From assembly GCF_028640845.1 (NCBI RefSeq), contig NC_080546.1:29657020-29721019 (forward strand): 64,000 bases of DNA. The letters run 5' to 3'. Shown here one piece after another: positions 48,501-50,698 of the stretch; the first letter of the stretch is position 1; each line of letters begins with the position of its first letter. The notes under the pieces were generated by a model. It saw only the letters and a program-made list of their open reading frames with translations. It was not told the DNA's origin and did not search any database. Source of the DNA: Ahaetulla prasina. Its lineage: Eukaryota; Chordata; Lepidosauria; Squamata; Colubridae. A program made the position numbers and the translations under genes.

Positions 48501-50218
48501 TAAAGTTTCCTAATCCATCCTAAATGTATTTATTTGCAGGATTTATATGGCAACCTAGCTCATGTGTAACTCTTGTTTGTTTTCCCCGTTTGTCAGGAGG
48601 TCTTGTTCTTTTCCACTCTTTCTAGTTTTCCTGTAAATAGTCTCTGAAAATTGTATGACTCACTCAGTTTAAGGTTGGAAACAATTTAGAATGTACATGG
48701 AAACCAAGAGTAGGACCTGTACATACCCCAGTACTATCGCAACCCAAACCAAACAACTCATTAGCTATTCTGAAGGAAGAAAAGAAATATGGGAAGCTAT
48801 AACCAAGAATGCTTACAGAATGCATAGTTAGCCCTTCCCTAATAATGTCACGTGAAATGACATGATCTAAACTGGAATAGTCTGTGAATAGTCTACCTGC
48901 TGTGGGGGGCATTTCCTGGTTCAGACATATTATCCTTTTTTTAAAAAAAGAAGGAACATTAGCAACTAAGTAACTCTTTTTAAAAAAAAACAAAAACCCA
49001 GAACAAAATATAAATTATAGAAAAGCTAGACCACTACAAGGGGATGAGTCATGCCAAATTTAGAAATCAGTTTCAAGGACTTTCAAGTTTTGCTACTTAA
49101 AAAAAAGTTTTAAGTTTTATAAGGTCCTTGCTTTTCGGGGGAGGATGATTTTTGCAGAAAAAAGGCACTTTCATGATGAGTATCTTCGGAAAGCTTAAAA
49201 CAGCTAAATAGCAGAGGAGTTAACGATGGTAACATTTGATAATAATGCATATCTTGTGCATCTGATGTTCAAAACCATCAGAAATCTAAAAGATTGGCTC
49301 ATTGGTCTTTTCCTATCAGCTAGTTAAGACAAGACATCAAATGTGGTCAAACAAGGTGTAAGGGTGAAAGTCTAGTAAAAAATCAGATGGTGTGAATGGT
49401 AAAACAAGCTGTCTTTGATTTCAGGAATTCTCCAGATTTCTGCTGATAGGATGACATGAGTCACTTGAACCAGAGTGACTGGAAGGGTCACTTTGAGTTG
49501 AGGCTGTACACATTGGTCACTAAATTCAGTCTCCTCCTTCTCCCTACCCTGGCATTTCTTTCAACCAGTAAATTTTAGTATGACAACCATAGTGCACCAA
49601 AATTCCAGTACAACAAATCAGGAATAAAATTTGAAGTGAAAAAGAGGTGTGATAAAAATGTTCACTCTATGCCGTGTAAATTATAATCTGTTTTGAATTA
49701 CTCTGATCTGCTTCAGAATGCAGGCTTCTTTCCAAAGCCAATGCATAGTGTTAGACTAGATCAGAGGTCTGCAAACTGGGCTCTTTTAAGACTTGTGGAC
49801 TTCAACTCCCAGAGTTCCTCTAGGAGTTGAAGTCCACAAGTCTTAAAAGAGCCCAGTTTGCAGACCCCTGGACTACATGCACAACAACCCAACCGGGTAT
49901 AACCGAGTTCAAAGCCTATTTACAAAATATATTTGATAATTAAGTATTGACTTGTAGATCTATGAAAAATTCTGCAAACTGGAGATACACAAAACTGTTT
50001 GGTCTTCTGAGAAGCCAGTTCTATGTCATTAATCTTTGCACATGTTTTATCTTCTTAAGATGGAAAATTTCTTTGAGAGATACCCTGATGCTGGAGCAGG
50101 AGAAGCCTCAAGAAAGCAAGCTTTGGAAACTACAAAGAGCAACATCGAATGGCTAAAACAATACCGAGATGACATAGCAACCTGGCTTGAAAATTCAGAG
50201 CAGCCAAACTTTGTATAA
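1..50218 (+). CDS. ENPEP: Glutamyl aminopeptidase (aminopeptidase A), exons 1 (partial), 2 and 5-20; exons 3-4 not found
   Basis: M1-family zinc metallopeptidase, a type II membrane ectoenzyme that removes N-terminal acidic residues, for example from angiotensin II. Eighteen coding blocks on the + strand splice with GT/AG boundaries and matching phases. Seen in order: N-terminal beta-domain (exons 1-2), GAMEN exopeptidase motif and HELVH (exon 5), the downstream zinc-ligand Glu in WLNEG (exon 6), the catalytic Tyr in ISYSK (exon 7), GFYRVNY (exon 12) and the helical C-terminal domain to TAA at 50216. ENPEP is preferred over ANPEP or LNPEP because the acidic-peptidase wording ([37 protein letters not shown]) is retained. 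The cytoplasmic tail, membrane anchor and promoter lie left of the window. About 88 residues between exons 2 and 5 are missing. This enzyme type is reported in viper venoms; nothing here shows venom-specific expression. Confidence 0.93.
340..1290. other. Intron 1, first part: no feature recognised
   Basis: AT-rich intron with a C homopolymer near 774-787 and nothing that translates or matches a repeat I know. Confidence 0.5.
1293..1879. mobile_element. TA-flanked DNA transposon (non-autonomous, mariner-type ends), hosting a SINE
   Basis: Starts CAGGTAGTCCTCTACTTACA and ends in a degraded inverted copy (AGTCGAGGACTACATC), flanked by TA. Internal text about 'cccaaaatttctgttg' and 'ttgatcatgtgac' recurs at 18923, 30235, 33880, 43034, 62540 and 63125-63590. 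Nothing coding is seen. It is split by a SINE at about 1597-1812. Confidence 0.65.
1597..1812 (-). mobile_element. tRNA-derived SINE inside the TA-flanked element
   Basis: On the minus strand this reads a tRNA-like head (gtggtgcagtgctgtag), then GACTCTATC..., 'aaaatgaggactcagattg' and 'taaagcactgtgaagcggta', ending in a gctattt-like tail. Better copies are at 33161-33606 and 47598-47803. Confidence 0.65.
2007..2143. mobile_element. hAT-type MITE, perfect 8-bp TSD
   Basis: TIR CAGTGGTGGGATTCAAAGAA at the left and GCTGAATCCCACCACTA at the right. The 8-bp target duplication CTTATAGG is at 1999-2006 and 2144-2151. 8-bp duplications and CAG-start TIRs point to hAT. Internal 'acaaccggttctc' recurs in sister copies. 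Confidence 0.8.
2152..5697. other. Intron 1 remainder: mostly unassigned
   Basis: 3.5 kb of AT-rich DNA. Two old hAT-like fragments resemble the 'cagccttctccaacc...actacaactcc' family at about 2790-2850 and 3860-3960. A short SINE 3' tail on the minus strand lies near 4340-4385. No coding exon or RNA gene was seen. Confidence 0.4.
5698..5839 (+). CDS. ENPEP: ENPEP exon 2
   Basis: The acceptor ttccaaag precedes an A that completes the Lys codon left by exon 1. The exon reads [20 protein letters not shown] and then [20 protein letters not shown], ending in SNMPVE. The 'SFPCFDEP' block is a hallmark of the family. The donor gag|gtatgt lies at 5840, phase 0. A long TATC microsatellite begins about 30 bases into the intron. 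Confidence 0.95.
5871..6002 (+). repeat. Compound microsatellite (TATC)n-(CTAC)n-(CATC)n
   Basis: About 18 TATC units are followed by about 12 CTAC/TACC units and then CATC units, each class differing by one base. TATC/GATA repeats are the Bkm-type repeat known to be abundant in snakes. Confidence 0.95.
6003..6315. mobile_element. hAT-type MITE inserted in the microsatellite
   Basis: TIRs CAGTGGTGGGATTCAAATAA and TTGAATCCCACCACTG. Flanking 8-mers CATCCATC (5995-6002) and TATCCATC (6316-6323) differ at one base. The interior is GC-rich, with no ORF that I believe. Confidence 0.75.
6324..6579 (+). mobile_element. tRNA-derived SINE with L2-like 3' tail
   Basis: The tRNA-like head is followed by a B-box-like 'ggttcaagccccacc', then 'aaaatgaggacccagattg', and a tail 'ccgccctgagtcttcgg...gggcgggatataaat' with an A-run. 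The tail matches the 3' end of the LINE at 21180-21240. CATC units resume at 6580-6603. Confidence 0.75.
6604..7382. other. Intron stretch with one decayed hAT-like palindrome
   Basis: Low-complexity and unassigned DNA, except at about 7011-7092, where 'cagtgtttctcaaacttggg' and 'ccagcttgagaactgctg' form the ends of a small palindromic element like those at 35638 and 46873. Confidence 0.4.
7383..7695. mobile_element. DNA transposon MITE with GTGTTTCCC ends
   Basis: The left end 'actgtgtttcccggaaataa' is matched by an inverted right end 'cttattttcggggaaacagg'. Part of a second copy lies at 14230-14329. No coding region. The superfamily was not settled. Confidence 0.6.
7696..8589. other. Intron stretch, no feature recognised
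   Basis: AT-rich sequence with a G-run near 7997-8006 and poly-T. It was read for the missing ENPEP exons; none was found. Confidence 0.4.
8590..9405 (+). mobile_element. Possible LINE 3' remnant with a pyrimidine/GT microsatellite
   Basis: A 76-codon open frame at 8633-8863, a mixed CTTT/CTCT/GT repeat at about 8985-9080, an AATAAA near 9377 and an A-rich end suggest a decayed retroposon. The peptide matches no family I can name, so the call is tentative. Confidence 0.3.
9924..10085 (-). mobile_element. Snake CR1-type LINE 3' end with (AATAG)n tail
   Basis: On the minus strand, a LINE 3' end 'ttgtgtgtccaatcacactt' + 'ggccaataaaaaa' runs into TTCTA repeats (9924-10006). The same junction recurs at 22293, 39381 and 41351. 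It matches the snake CR1 subfamily described as seeding microsatellites. Confidence 0.8.
10296..10650 (-). mobile_element. LINE 3' end, duplicated unit A
   Basis: Truncated 3' end of the CR1/Rex-group LINE whose longest ORF is at 11174-13018. On the minus strand it holds the last ORF2 codons, a 3' UTR and a TTTTA/TTTA-type tail. Its inner boundary (aaatctattag) is identical to unit B. Confidence 0.8.
10651..10994 (-). mobile_element. LINE 3' end, duplicated unit B
   Basis: Repeats unit A over about 200 bases with almost no change (from 'agtagaaagtttttggat' to 'aaatctattag') and breaks at the same base. Shared breakpoints point to a local tandem duplication, not two insertions. Confidence 0.8.
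10995..13018 (-). mobile_element. 5'-truncated CR1/Rex-group LINE with long open RT frame
   Basis: Contains the 614-codon ORF at 11174-13018, then a 3' UTR and TTTTA tail on the minus strand. The 5' end stops abruptly at Penelope sequence (13019). Fragments of the same family lie at 43331, 44674, 52741 and, nearly full length, at 57494. Confidence 0.85.
11174..13018 (-). CDS. LINE ORF2 C-terminal part: reverse transcriptase
   Basis: 614 codons without a stop. Reverse-transcriptase blocks in order: [91 protein letters not shown] and [10 protein letters not shown] with the catalytic Asp pair. After it come KDLGVFI and the C-terminal region [13 protein letters not shown]. The endonuclease half is missing because the copy is 5'-truncated; the first Met is internal. 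The LINE-type layout and motifs fit the CR1/Rex1/Jockey group; the exact clade is open. It lies antisense inside an ENPEP intron. The open frame suggests a young insertion. Confidence 0.88.
   Translation of the reverse strand: MGYVANFKNRYRTICNQIKTECTNYHTKQEEDLLRTNSSRAFYNFVNNKLKDSRSMPPLKDSNGNEYNNEVTKANLFNKFFGSVFVNSDGTYPTFPNRTSNEYDDLTNIDFTEENVGKALCNLKPSLSIGPDGLCAYFLKKLSSNLAEPLSIIFNKTFTTSSLPNLWSLATVIPVFKKGDPSLVDNYRPISLCCVACKVMESIINQSITLHLEIHNLLSNKQFGFRKKLSCNLQLLHCKNLWTTNLDLGKSIDAIYIDFCKAFDSVVHDKLLLKLKSYGISGPLHNWISAFLSNRQQIVKIGNALSNPVPVKSGVPQGSVLGPTLFIIYINDLCDHISSNCVLFADDVKLFNTTDNTSTIQKDLDHLTAWSKIWQLQISTSKCSVLHIGRKNPITKYMLDGHCLADDPHPVKDLGVFISNNLSAKAHCNYIAKKALRVVNLILRSFFSKNTTLLTRAYKTFARPILDYCSPVWNPYHISDINTVERVQRYFTRRVLHSSETNKIPYSTRLDILGLENLELRRLRQDLGLAHKIIRCNVLPVTDFFSFNNNITRATNRFKLNVNRSSLDCRKQDFCNRIIYAWNALPDSVVSSHNPKSFTLNLSTVDLTTFLRGL
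13019..13740 (-). pseudogene. Penelope-like element fragment (RT end and GIY-YIG endonuclease)
   Basis: On the minus strand: [14 protein letters not shown] (RT block near 13690-13735), then a linker, [20 protein letters not shown], and [18 protein letters not shown], the GIY-YIG nuclease core typical of Penelope-like retroelements (around 13350-13410). The frame ends in TRSQTTAM and a stop. The fragment is cut by an AC repeat at one side and LINE sequence at the other. RT lacks its first half. Confidence 0.82.
13741..13810. repeat. (AC)n/(AT)n microsatellite between Penelope fragments
   Basis: About 22 AC units (13755-13799) then AT units, sitting at the junction between the two oppositely oriented Penelope fragments. 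Confidence 0.95.
13811..14229 (+). mobile_element. Penelope-like 3' end, opposite orientation
   Basis: Shares 'gatgtagcacgaccacgaac' and the following bases with the minus-strand copy at 13016-13095, so the two are inverted repeats. It continues past that point into a proline/threonine-rich frame, a stop at 14111-14113, a hammerhead-like core at 14110-14143 and an A-rich end 'cctcaaaaaaaca'. Confidence 0.7.
14230..14329. mobile_element. Fragment of the GTGTTTCCC-type MITE
   Basis: Contains 'aatcaggcttttgagtgcat', the reverse complement of a segment inside 7383-7695, and ends 'ttttggggaaacacagta'. Its other end is cut off at the Penelope boundary. Confidence 0.6.
14330..14996. other. Intron stretch, no feature recognised
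   Basis: AT-rich DNA without a repeat I know. Read closely on both strands for ENPEP exons 3-4 because it lies just before exon 5; none was seen. Confidence 0.4.
14997..15124. mobile_element. Small hAT-like MITE
   Basis: Ends 'caggcctgtcaaactgg' and 'gatcagtttgacaccc' are inverted. The inner text 'cagctccacaaaggcag' is shared with 55345-55427. No clear target duplication. Confidence 0.55.
15188..15342 (+). CDS. ENPEP: ENPEP exon 5: GAMEN motif and HELVH zinc site
   Basis: The acceptor is catttag. The first two bases (AC) must complete a codon begun in the preceding, unfound exon, most simply G+AC for Asp. The peptide then reads [20 protein letters not shown], the exopeptidase GAMEN motif, and ends [13 protein letters not shown] with the first two zinc-binding His and the catalytic Glu. 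The donor cag|gtatag is followed from position +7 by a TTTG repeat. Confidence 0.96.
15345..15420 (-). mobile_element. L2-like retroposon tail right after the exon 5 donor
   Basis: (TTTG)n, then 'ttattaaatttatatgccacccctctc', which on the minus strand resembles the 'gggcggtataaaa' tail at 21190-21240 and 45895. It starts at about +3 to +7 of the intron. Confidence 0.55.
15421..16874. other. Intron 5 remainder, no feature recognised
   Basis: Unique-looking AT-rich intron. No ORF above background and no known repeat. Confidence 0.4.
16875..16988 (+). CDS. ENPEP: ENPEP exon 6: third zinc ligand
   Basis: 38 codons, phase 0 at both ends. It starts [20 protein letters not shown] and ends [13 protein letters not shown]. 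The Glu of WLNEG stands 18 residues after HELVH, which completes HExxH-x18-E across the intron. Acceptor ttatag, donor atg|gtaaga. Confidence 0.96.
16989..18030. other. Intron 6, first kilobase, no feature recognised
   Basis: Unique-looking sequence with short homopolymers only. Confidence 0.4.
18039..18174. mobile_element. Palindromic hAT-type element
   Basis: Ends 'ccggggtgtccaactttgg' and 'gttgaatccccctg' with inner inverted text 'acttgtggacttcaact'-like. Flanks ATTTACAA (18031-18038) and ATTTAGAA (18175-18182) differ at one base. Confidence 0.7.
18562..18696 (+). CDS. ENPEP: ENPEP exon 7: catalytic tyrosine
   Basis: 45 codons, phase 0 at both ends. It begins [20 protein letters not shown] and ends [15 protein letters not shown]. 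In this family the Tyr of ISYSKG stabilises the transition state. The acceptor follows a C-rich tract (cccccccatag); donor aaa|gtaaga. Confidence 0.95.
18921..19080. mobile_element. Partial TA-flanked DNA transposon
   Basis: Starts 'acaggtagtcaacaacttgc' and keeps 'ttttgatcacatgaccatg' and 'ttttttcagtgccattgtaac', but the right TIR is lost. Confidence 0.55.
19307..19441. mobile_element. hAT-type MITE
   Basis: Ends 'cagggctgtcaaactcgc' and 'aagtttgacatccctg'. Flanks CTCTACAG (19299-19306) and CTCTATAG (19442-19449) differ at one base. Same family as the host of the LINE at 57400. Confidence 0.72.
19732..20033. mobile_element. hAT-type MITE with internal short tandem blocks
   Basis: Ends 'caatggtgaaattttttta' and 'tggatttcacccctg'. 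Three near copies of 'gggaaggatactgcaaaatc' lie inside. The flanking 8-mers match poorly (6 of 8). Confidence 0.6.
20745..21250 (+). mobile_element. L2-like LINE 3' end with AAATA tail
   Basis: The decoded text includes [14 protein letters not shown] and [13 protein letters not shown], degraded forms of the conserved LINE C-terminus 'ERAFSVAGPKLWNSLP', followed by 'ccgccctgagtccttcggg...gggcggtataaaaatc' and an AAATA repeat. This 3' tail is shared with SINE 6324-6579. Confidence 0.7.
21931..21996 (+). CDS. ENPEP: ENPEP exon 8
   Basis: 22 codons: [20 protein letters not shown] then CQ, directly continuing ISYSK of exon 7. Acceptor gtctatctag, donor cag|gtatac. The intron that follows is 10.0 kb and carries the nested gypsy/hAT insertion. 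Confidence 0.95.
22293..22720 (-). mobile_element. Snake CR1-type LINE 3' end with (AATAG)n/(AATGG)n
   Basis: Microsatellite at 22293-22371 with a switch from AATGG to AATAG units, then about 350 bases of LINE 3' sequence on the minus strand ('acaatgagatgattaac' at the far end). Same junction as 9924 and 41351. Confidence 0.8.
23356..23819. mobile_element. hAT-type element, 464 bp, perfect 8-bp TSD
   Basis: Ends CAGGGGTGGGCTTCAAAAAT and CAGCCCACCCCTG. The target duplication ACTTTGAG is at 23348-23355 and 23820-23827. The GC-rich interior carries open frames on both strands that I regard as chance. Confidence 0.82.
24461..24521 (+). repeat. (CA)n microsatellite
   Basis: About 30 CA units without interruption. 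Confidence 0.97.
24882..25069 (+). repeat. Gypsy 5' LTR
   Basis: 188 bp from TGTAATGTAT to CATAACA. Contains a TATTTAAAG box near 24963 and AATAAA at 25007-25012. Next to it, TTGGCGACGAAGG (from 25070) looks like a tRNA primer-binding site; the tRNA was not identified. Confidence 0.92.
25173..26050 (+). pseudogene. Gypsy gag, frameshifted
   Basis: The first frame (25173-25835) encodes a capsid-like region with a [15 protein letters not shown] start and an acidic stretch. A one-base change near 25825 moves the reading into another frame, which holds two zinc knuckles ([13 protein letters not shown] and [14 protein letters not shown]) and ends at the stop 26048-26050, next to the pol frame. 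Confidence 0.85.
26047..28969 (+). pseudogene. Gypsy pol: protease, RT, RNase H, integrase, broken
   Basis: Protease with VDTGSS (about 26120). RT with the YFDD catalytic box (about 26955-26970) and [10 protein letters not shown]. RNase H with [13 protein letters not shown] and [10 protein letters not shown]. Integrase with an HHCC-type finger (HVGHPG, CQAC) and core residues in DFAG and DNGP, with GLAERFV for the last Glu. Breaks: TAA at 26785, a frameshift near 27480, TGA at 27720 and 28032, a frameshift near 28430, and TGA at 28967. A tail frame with [14 protein letters not shown] runs to 29197. Confidence 0.9.
29245..29258 (+). other. Gypsy polypurine tract
   Basis: TGGGAGGGGAGGAG sits directly before the 3' LTR, the expected plus-strand primer. 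Confidence 0.85.
29259..29445 (+). repeat. Gypsy 3' LTR
   Basis: 187 bp, same ends as the 5' LTR. By-eye differences: two adjacent-region substitutions after CCTCAGC, one in the G-run, one T-run indel, and two single changes further on. Confidence 0.92.
29955..30175 (+). repeat. Half-palindromic interspersed repeat (unclassified)
   Basis: Shares 'cttggatgagaagtgaaatg' and 'accatgacctggatga' with 33346-33572. Its 5' half is more diverged. The superfamily is not known to me; a Penelope link is possible. Confidence 0.5.
30235..30778. mobile_element. TA-flanked DNA transposon split by a hAT MITE
   Basis: Starts CAGGTAGTCCTCAACTTATG after TA, and ends AAAGCGAGGACTACCTA. The hAT copy at 30366-30523 sits inside. 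Confidence 0.75.
30366..30523. mobile_element. hAT-type MITE, perfect 8-bp TSD
   Basis: Ends CAGTAGTGGGTTTCAATTTC and GTAACCCACCACTG. Target duplication GAATCACT at 30358-30365 and 30524-30531. Confidence 0.85.
30779..32022. other. End of intron 8, no feature recognised
   Basis: Unique-looking intron before exon 9; homopolymer runs only. Confidence 0.4.
32023..32088 (+). CDS. ENPEP: ENPEP exon 9
   Basis: 22 codons: [20 protein letters not shown] then EE, the end of the catalytic domain. Acceptor tttctcccacag, donor gag|gtatgt. Phase 0 at both ends. Confidence 0.95.
32679..32830 (+). CDS. ENPEP: ENPEP exon 10 (begins with a donor-like GTAAGT)
   Basis: Reads [20 protein letters not shown] and continues through [17 protein letters not shown], ending with two bases of a Ser codon. 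PVKEVMDTW fixes the start. The exon opens with GTAAGT immediately after the acceptor tttttag, so acceptor and a consensus donor are back to back. Real donor ag|gtattt. Confidence 0.95.
33161..33607 (+). mobile_element. tRNA-derived SINE interrupted by a palindromic repeat
   Basis: Head ggtggtgcagtggttaaatg (A-box-like), B-box-like 'gcagttcaaatctcaac', body 'aaaatgaggacccagattg', then 'taaaccgcttagagagggc'. After an insert at 33346-33572 the SINE resumes 'ggtgaagcagtatgtaagtc' and ends in ctattg units. Confidence 0.78.
33346..33572. repeat. Palindromic repeat inserted in the SINE
   Basis: Two halves of about 85 bases are inverted copies: 'aggcaactggactttctggt' pairs with 'ccagaaagtccagctgcct', and 'ttgcttctcatccaagaagc' with 'cttggatgaaaagcgaa'. 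A related copy is at 29955-30175. Confidence 0.65.
33880..34200. mobile_element. Partial TA-flanked DNA transposon
   Basis: Starts 'acaggtagtcctcaatttac' and keeps the inner text up to 'gcaatggtcatgtaaaaatg'; the right TIR is lost before exon 11. Confidence 0.65.
34315..34394 (+). CDS. ENPEP: ENPEP exon 11
   Basis: The first T completes Ser. It reads [20 protein letters not shown] and ends NKSESA plus one base. This is the small beta domain (domain III), with an NIT sequon and an NKS sequon. Acceptor ttttcag, donor cag|gtaatc. Confidence 0.93.
34553..34850. mobile_element. hAT-type MITE, perfect 8-bp TSD
   Basis: Ends CAGTGGTGGGATTCAAATAA and GCTAAATGTCACCATTG. Target duplication ATGATGTC at 34545-34552 and 34851-34858. 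Same family as 6003-6315. Confidence 0.84.
34859..35637. other. Intron 11 stretch, no feature recognised
   Basis: Unique-looking sequence. Confidence 0.4.
35638..35744. mobile_element. Near-perfect hairpin hAT-type element, perfect 8-bp TSD
   Basis: 107 bp whose two arms are almost exact inverted copies around 'tcccagagtctggga'. Ends CAGGGGTCTCCAACCTTGG and CCAAAGTTGGAGACCCCCCTG. Target duplication AGGTAAAG at 35630-35637 and 35745-35752. Confidence 0.88.
35753..36478. other. Intron 11 stretch, no feature recognised
   Basis: Unique-looking, with a CCTTT-rich patch near 36375-36425. Confidence 0.4.
36479..36930 (-). mobile_element. CR1 LINE 3' end with (CAA)n/(CAAT)n tail
   Basis: After the repeat (36491-36540) comes 'gggaccttggaggtcttcta' + 'gtccaaccccctgctcaagc', the minus-strand form of the well-known CR1 3' region. 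Body runs to about 36930. Confidence 0.75.
36931..37490. other. Intron 11 stretch, no feature recognised
   Basis: Unique-looking sequence with A- and T-runs. Confidence 0.35.
37491..37950. mobile_element. hAT-type element with internal A/T hairpins
   Basis: Ends CAGGGGTGAAATGTAAAATT and GGACCATTTCATCCCTG. Inside are inverted pairs around 'cttttaaaagcattttttc' (37587-37660 and 37758-37822). No convincing 8-bp duplication. Confidence 0.68.
37951..38440. mobile_element. Partial hAT-type MITE with microsatellite
   Basis: Right part of the family at 24833: 'gaaggactggcctgtggtgc' ... 'ctcaatgaaattaagtttgac'. A (GGAT)n-(GGAA)n repeat lies inside at 38214-38293. Confidence 0.65.
38214..38293 (+). 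repeat. (GGAT)n then (GGAA)n microsatellite
   Basis: About eight GGAT units are followed by about twelve GGAA units, again a one-base switch. Confidence 0.95.
38956..39095 (+). CDS. ENPEP: ENPEP exon 12: GFYRVNY
   Basis: GA completes Gly. The exon reads [20 protein letters not shown] then [20 protein letters not shown] and ends IKGHQ. GFYRVNY is a strongly conserved family signature. Acceptor accaccacag, donor cag|gtcagt. Confidence 0.95.
39205..39260 (+). CDS. ENPEP: ENPEP exon 13
   Basis: Only 56 bases: [18 protein letters not shown] plus two bases of Arg. It is separated from exon 12 by a 109-base intron. Acceptor cctcttag, donor cag|gtaggt. Confidence 0.95.
39381..39498 (+). mobile_element. 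Snake CR1-type LINE 3' end with (TTCTA)n tail
   Basis: 'ttatgtacactgagagctta' ... 'ggccaataaagaa' then TTCTA units (39448-39498). Same family as 9924, in sense with ENPEP. Confidence 0.78.
40083..40233 (+). CDS. ENPEP: ENPEP exon 14
   Basis: A completes Arg, then [20 protein letters not shown] and [20 protein letters not shown] to the end at YPKFQ. This is the helical C-terminal domain (domain IV). Acceptor ccccttag, donor cag|gtaaag. Confidence 0.95.
40394..40740 (-). mobile_element. Sauria-type SINE with BovB-like tail
   Basis: On the minus strand: tRNA-like head with A-box 'gtggctcactggctaaga' and B-box 'ggttcgaatctc', then a body, ending 'aaggggaacctttaccttta', the BovB-derived tail of Sauria SINEs. 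Almost full length. Confidence 0.85.
41351..41905 (-). mobile_element. Snake CR1-type LINE 3' end with AATAGG/AATAG repeat
   Basis: AGGAAT units (GGAATA) change to AATAG units at 41351-41425, followed by about 480 bases of LINE 3' region on the minus strand. The end lies about 80 bases before exon 15. Confidence 0.8.
41989..42062 (+). CDS. ENPEP: ENPEP exon 15
   Basis: Reads [20 protein letters not shown] then DHIK plus two bases of Ser. Acceptor tgttttcag, donor ag|gtgaag. The acceptor lies about 80 bases after a CR1 LINE fragment. Confidence 0.94.
42063..43033. other. Intron 15, first part: no feature recognised
   Basis: Unique-looking sequence. Confidence 0.4.
43034..43838. mobile_element. 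TA-flanked DNA transposon split by a LINE fragment
   Basis: Ends CAGGTAGTCCTTGACTTACA and GTCGAGGGCTACCTG, with TA at 43032-43033 and 43839-43840. The inner text is inverted relative to 30235. The LINE insert is at 43331-43796. Confidence 0.8.
43331..43796 (+). pseudogene. LINE ORF2 end fragment
   Basis: [20 protein letters not shown] matches the C-terminal part of the 11174-13018 ORF, with a frameshift before the 3' UTR and an AAATA tail. Confidence 0.8.
44189..44290 (+). CDS. ENPEP: ENPEP exon 16
   Basis: C completes Ser. The exon reads [20 protein letters not shown] then [13 protein letters not shown], with two sequons (NAS, NGT). Acceptor ttctccag, donor aag|gtgact. The next intron is only 102 bases. 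Confidence 0.94.
44393..44563 (+). CDS. ENPEP: ENPEP exon 17
   Basis: T completes Ser, then [20 protein letters not shown] and [35 protein letters not shown] is typical of ENPEP. Acceptor catgttag, donor cag|gtgtct. Confidence 0.95.
44674..44967 (+). pseudogene. LINE ORF2 end fragment
   Basis: [20 protein letters not shown] then [16 protein letters not shown], ending at a stop, followed by 3' UTR and 'gacaaaataaataaaa'. It lies 110 bases after exon 17. Confidence 0.82.
44968..45594. other. Intron 17 remainder, no feature recognised
   Basis: Unique-looking sequence. Confidence 0.4.
45595..45735 (+). CDS. ENPEP: ENPEP exon 18
   Basis: A completes Arg. It reads [20 protein letters not shown] and [20 protein letters not shown]. 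Acceptor atttctag, donor cg|gtaagt. A hAT-type element starts 22 bases after the exon. Confidence 0.95.
45757..46144. mobile_element. hAT-type MITE with L2-like tail inserted
   Basis: Ends CAGGATTGTCAAACTCAAGG and CTAGTTTGACACCCCTG. Flanks CCCATGAC and CCCCAGAC match at six of eight. A fragment 'gagtcctttgggagaagggc' + AAATA repeat lies at 45890-45955. Confidence 0.72.
46145..46872. other. Intron 18 stretch, no feature recognised
   Basis: Unique-looking sequence. Confidence 0.4.
46873..46978. mobile_element. Near-perfect hairpin hAT-type element, perfect 8-bp TSD
   Basis: 106 bp, arms almost exact inverted copies around 'cccagaattctagga'. Ends CAGGGGTGTCCAAACTTGG and CCAAGTTTGGACACCCCTG. 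Target duplication GGCTAGGT at 46865-46872 and 46979-46986. Confidence 0.9.
46979..47597. other. Intron 18 stretch, no feature recognised
   Basis: Unique-looking sequence. Confidence 0.4.
47598..47803 (+). mobile_element. tRNA-derived SINE just upstream of exon 19
   Basis: Best copy of its family here: head gtggtggcgcagtggttaga, B-box-like 'gcagttcagtctcaagg', body 'aaaatgaggacccagatc', 3' part 'aagcactgtgaagcggtatg', tail ctattgctattg. Ends about 30 bases before exon 19. Confidence 0.82.
47833..47914 (+). CDS. ENPEP: ENPEP exon 19
   Basis: A completes Arg, then [20 protein letters not shown] and TELQLWQ. Acceptor cttttttcacag, donor cag|gtaaga. A tRNA-derived SINE ends about 30 bases before the exon, so the branch-point region is very short or lies in the SINE. 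Confidence 0.94.
47915..49761. other. Intron 19, no feature recognised
   Basis: 1.85 kb of unique-looking sequence with C-, A- and T-runs (48355-48366, 48465-48480). Confidence 0.4.
49762..49870. mobile_element. Near-perfect hairpin hAT-type element
   Basis: 109 bp. Ends CAGAGGTCTGCAAACTGGG and CCCAGTTTGCAGACCCCTG; arms pair along almost their full length. Flanks GACTAGAT and GACTACAT differ at one base. It ends 190 bases before exon 20. Confidence 0.86.
50060..50218 (+). CDS. ENPEP: ENPEP exon 20 (last coding exon)
   Basis: Reads [20 protein letters not shown], then [20 protein letters not shown] and QPNFV before TAA at 50216-50218. The acceptor is tatcttcttaag. The ATG at the exon start is internal Met, not a start codon. 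Confidence 0.95.
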   Translation: MENFFERYPDAGAGEASRKQALETTKSNIEWLKQYRDDIATWLENSEQPNFV

Positions 50219-50604
50219 TTGTGTCTCAGTCCTCATGAAAATTCTTAGGATTTTTTTTTTTTTTTAAATCACACCAACATGGTAATTTGCAGAAATGCTA
50301 CATTTAGATTTTGACAGATCTGTCAACTTTGAAATACTTTAATTTATTGAAATATGTATTGAAAGAAGCCATCAAGTCATTCTTAAATGTTCCTATAAAT
50401 GTTTCTAATCTCCTAGAATATTTGTTCACATTTGTTTTAACTGGATAAAATGTAAAATTATAATTTGCACAAACATAATTATAGGATCTCCATTACGTTT
50501 ACGAGCATTACTGATGTTTGTACTTAACCACATATTCACCACTCTGAAAACGAATCTTTTATACAAAAATATTTATTATTCCATGTGTTCAGGAGGCCCT
50601 TTCA

Positions 50605-50698
50605 AATAAAACTTCATAGAATCCATTCCAAAGGGAGGGCTTTGCCTCTATTCAGAAAAAAAACTAGGTAATATGTATATATTCTGTTAGGAAATAAA
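50605..50698 (+). promoter_or_regulatory. Candidate ENPEP polyadenylation signals
   Basis: AATAAA occurs at 50605-50610 and 50693-50698, 387 and 475 bases after the stop codon. No transposon is seen between the stop and these signals, so this stretch is taken as the 3' UTR. Which one is used cannot be told from sequence. Confidence 0.5.
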
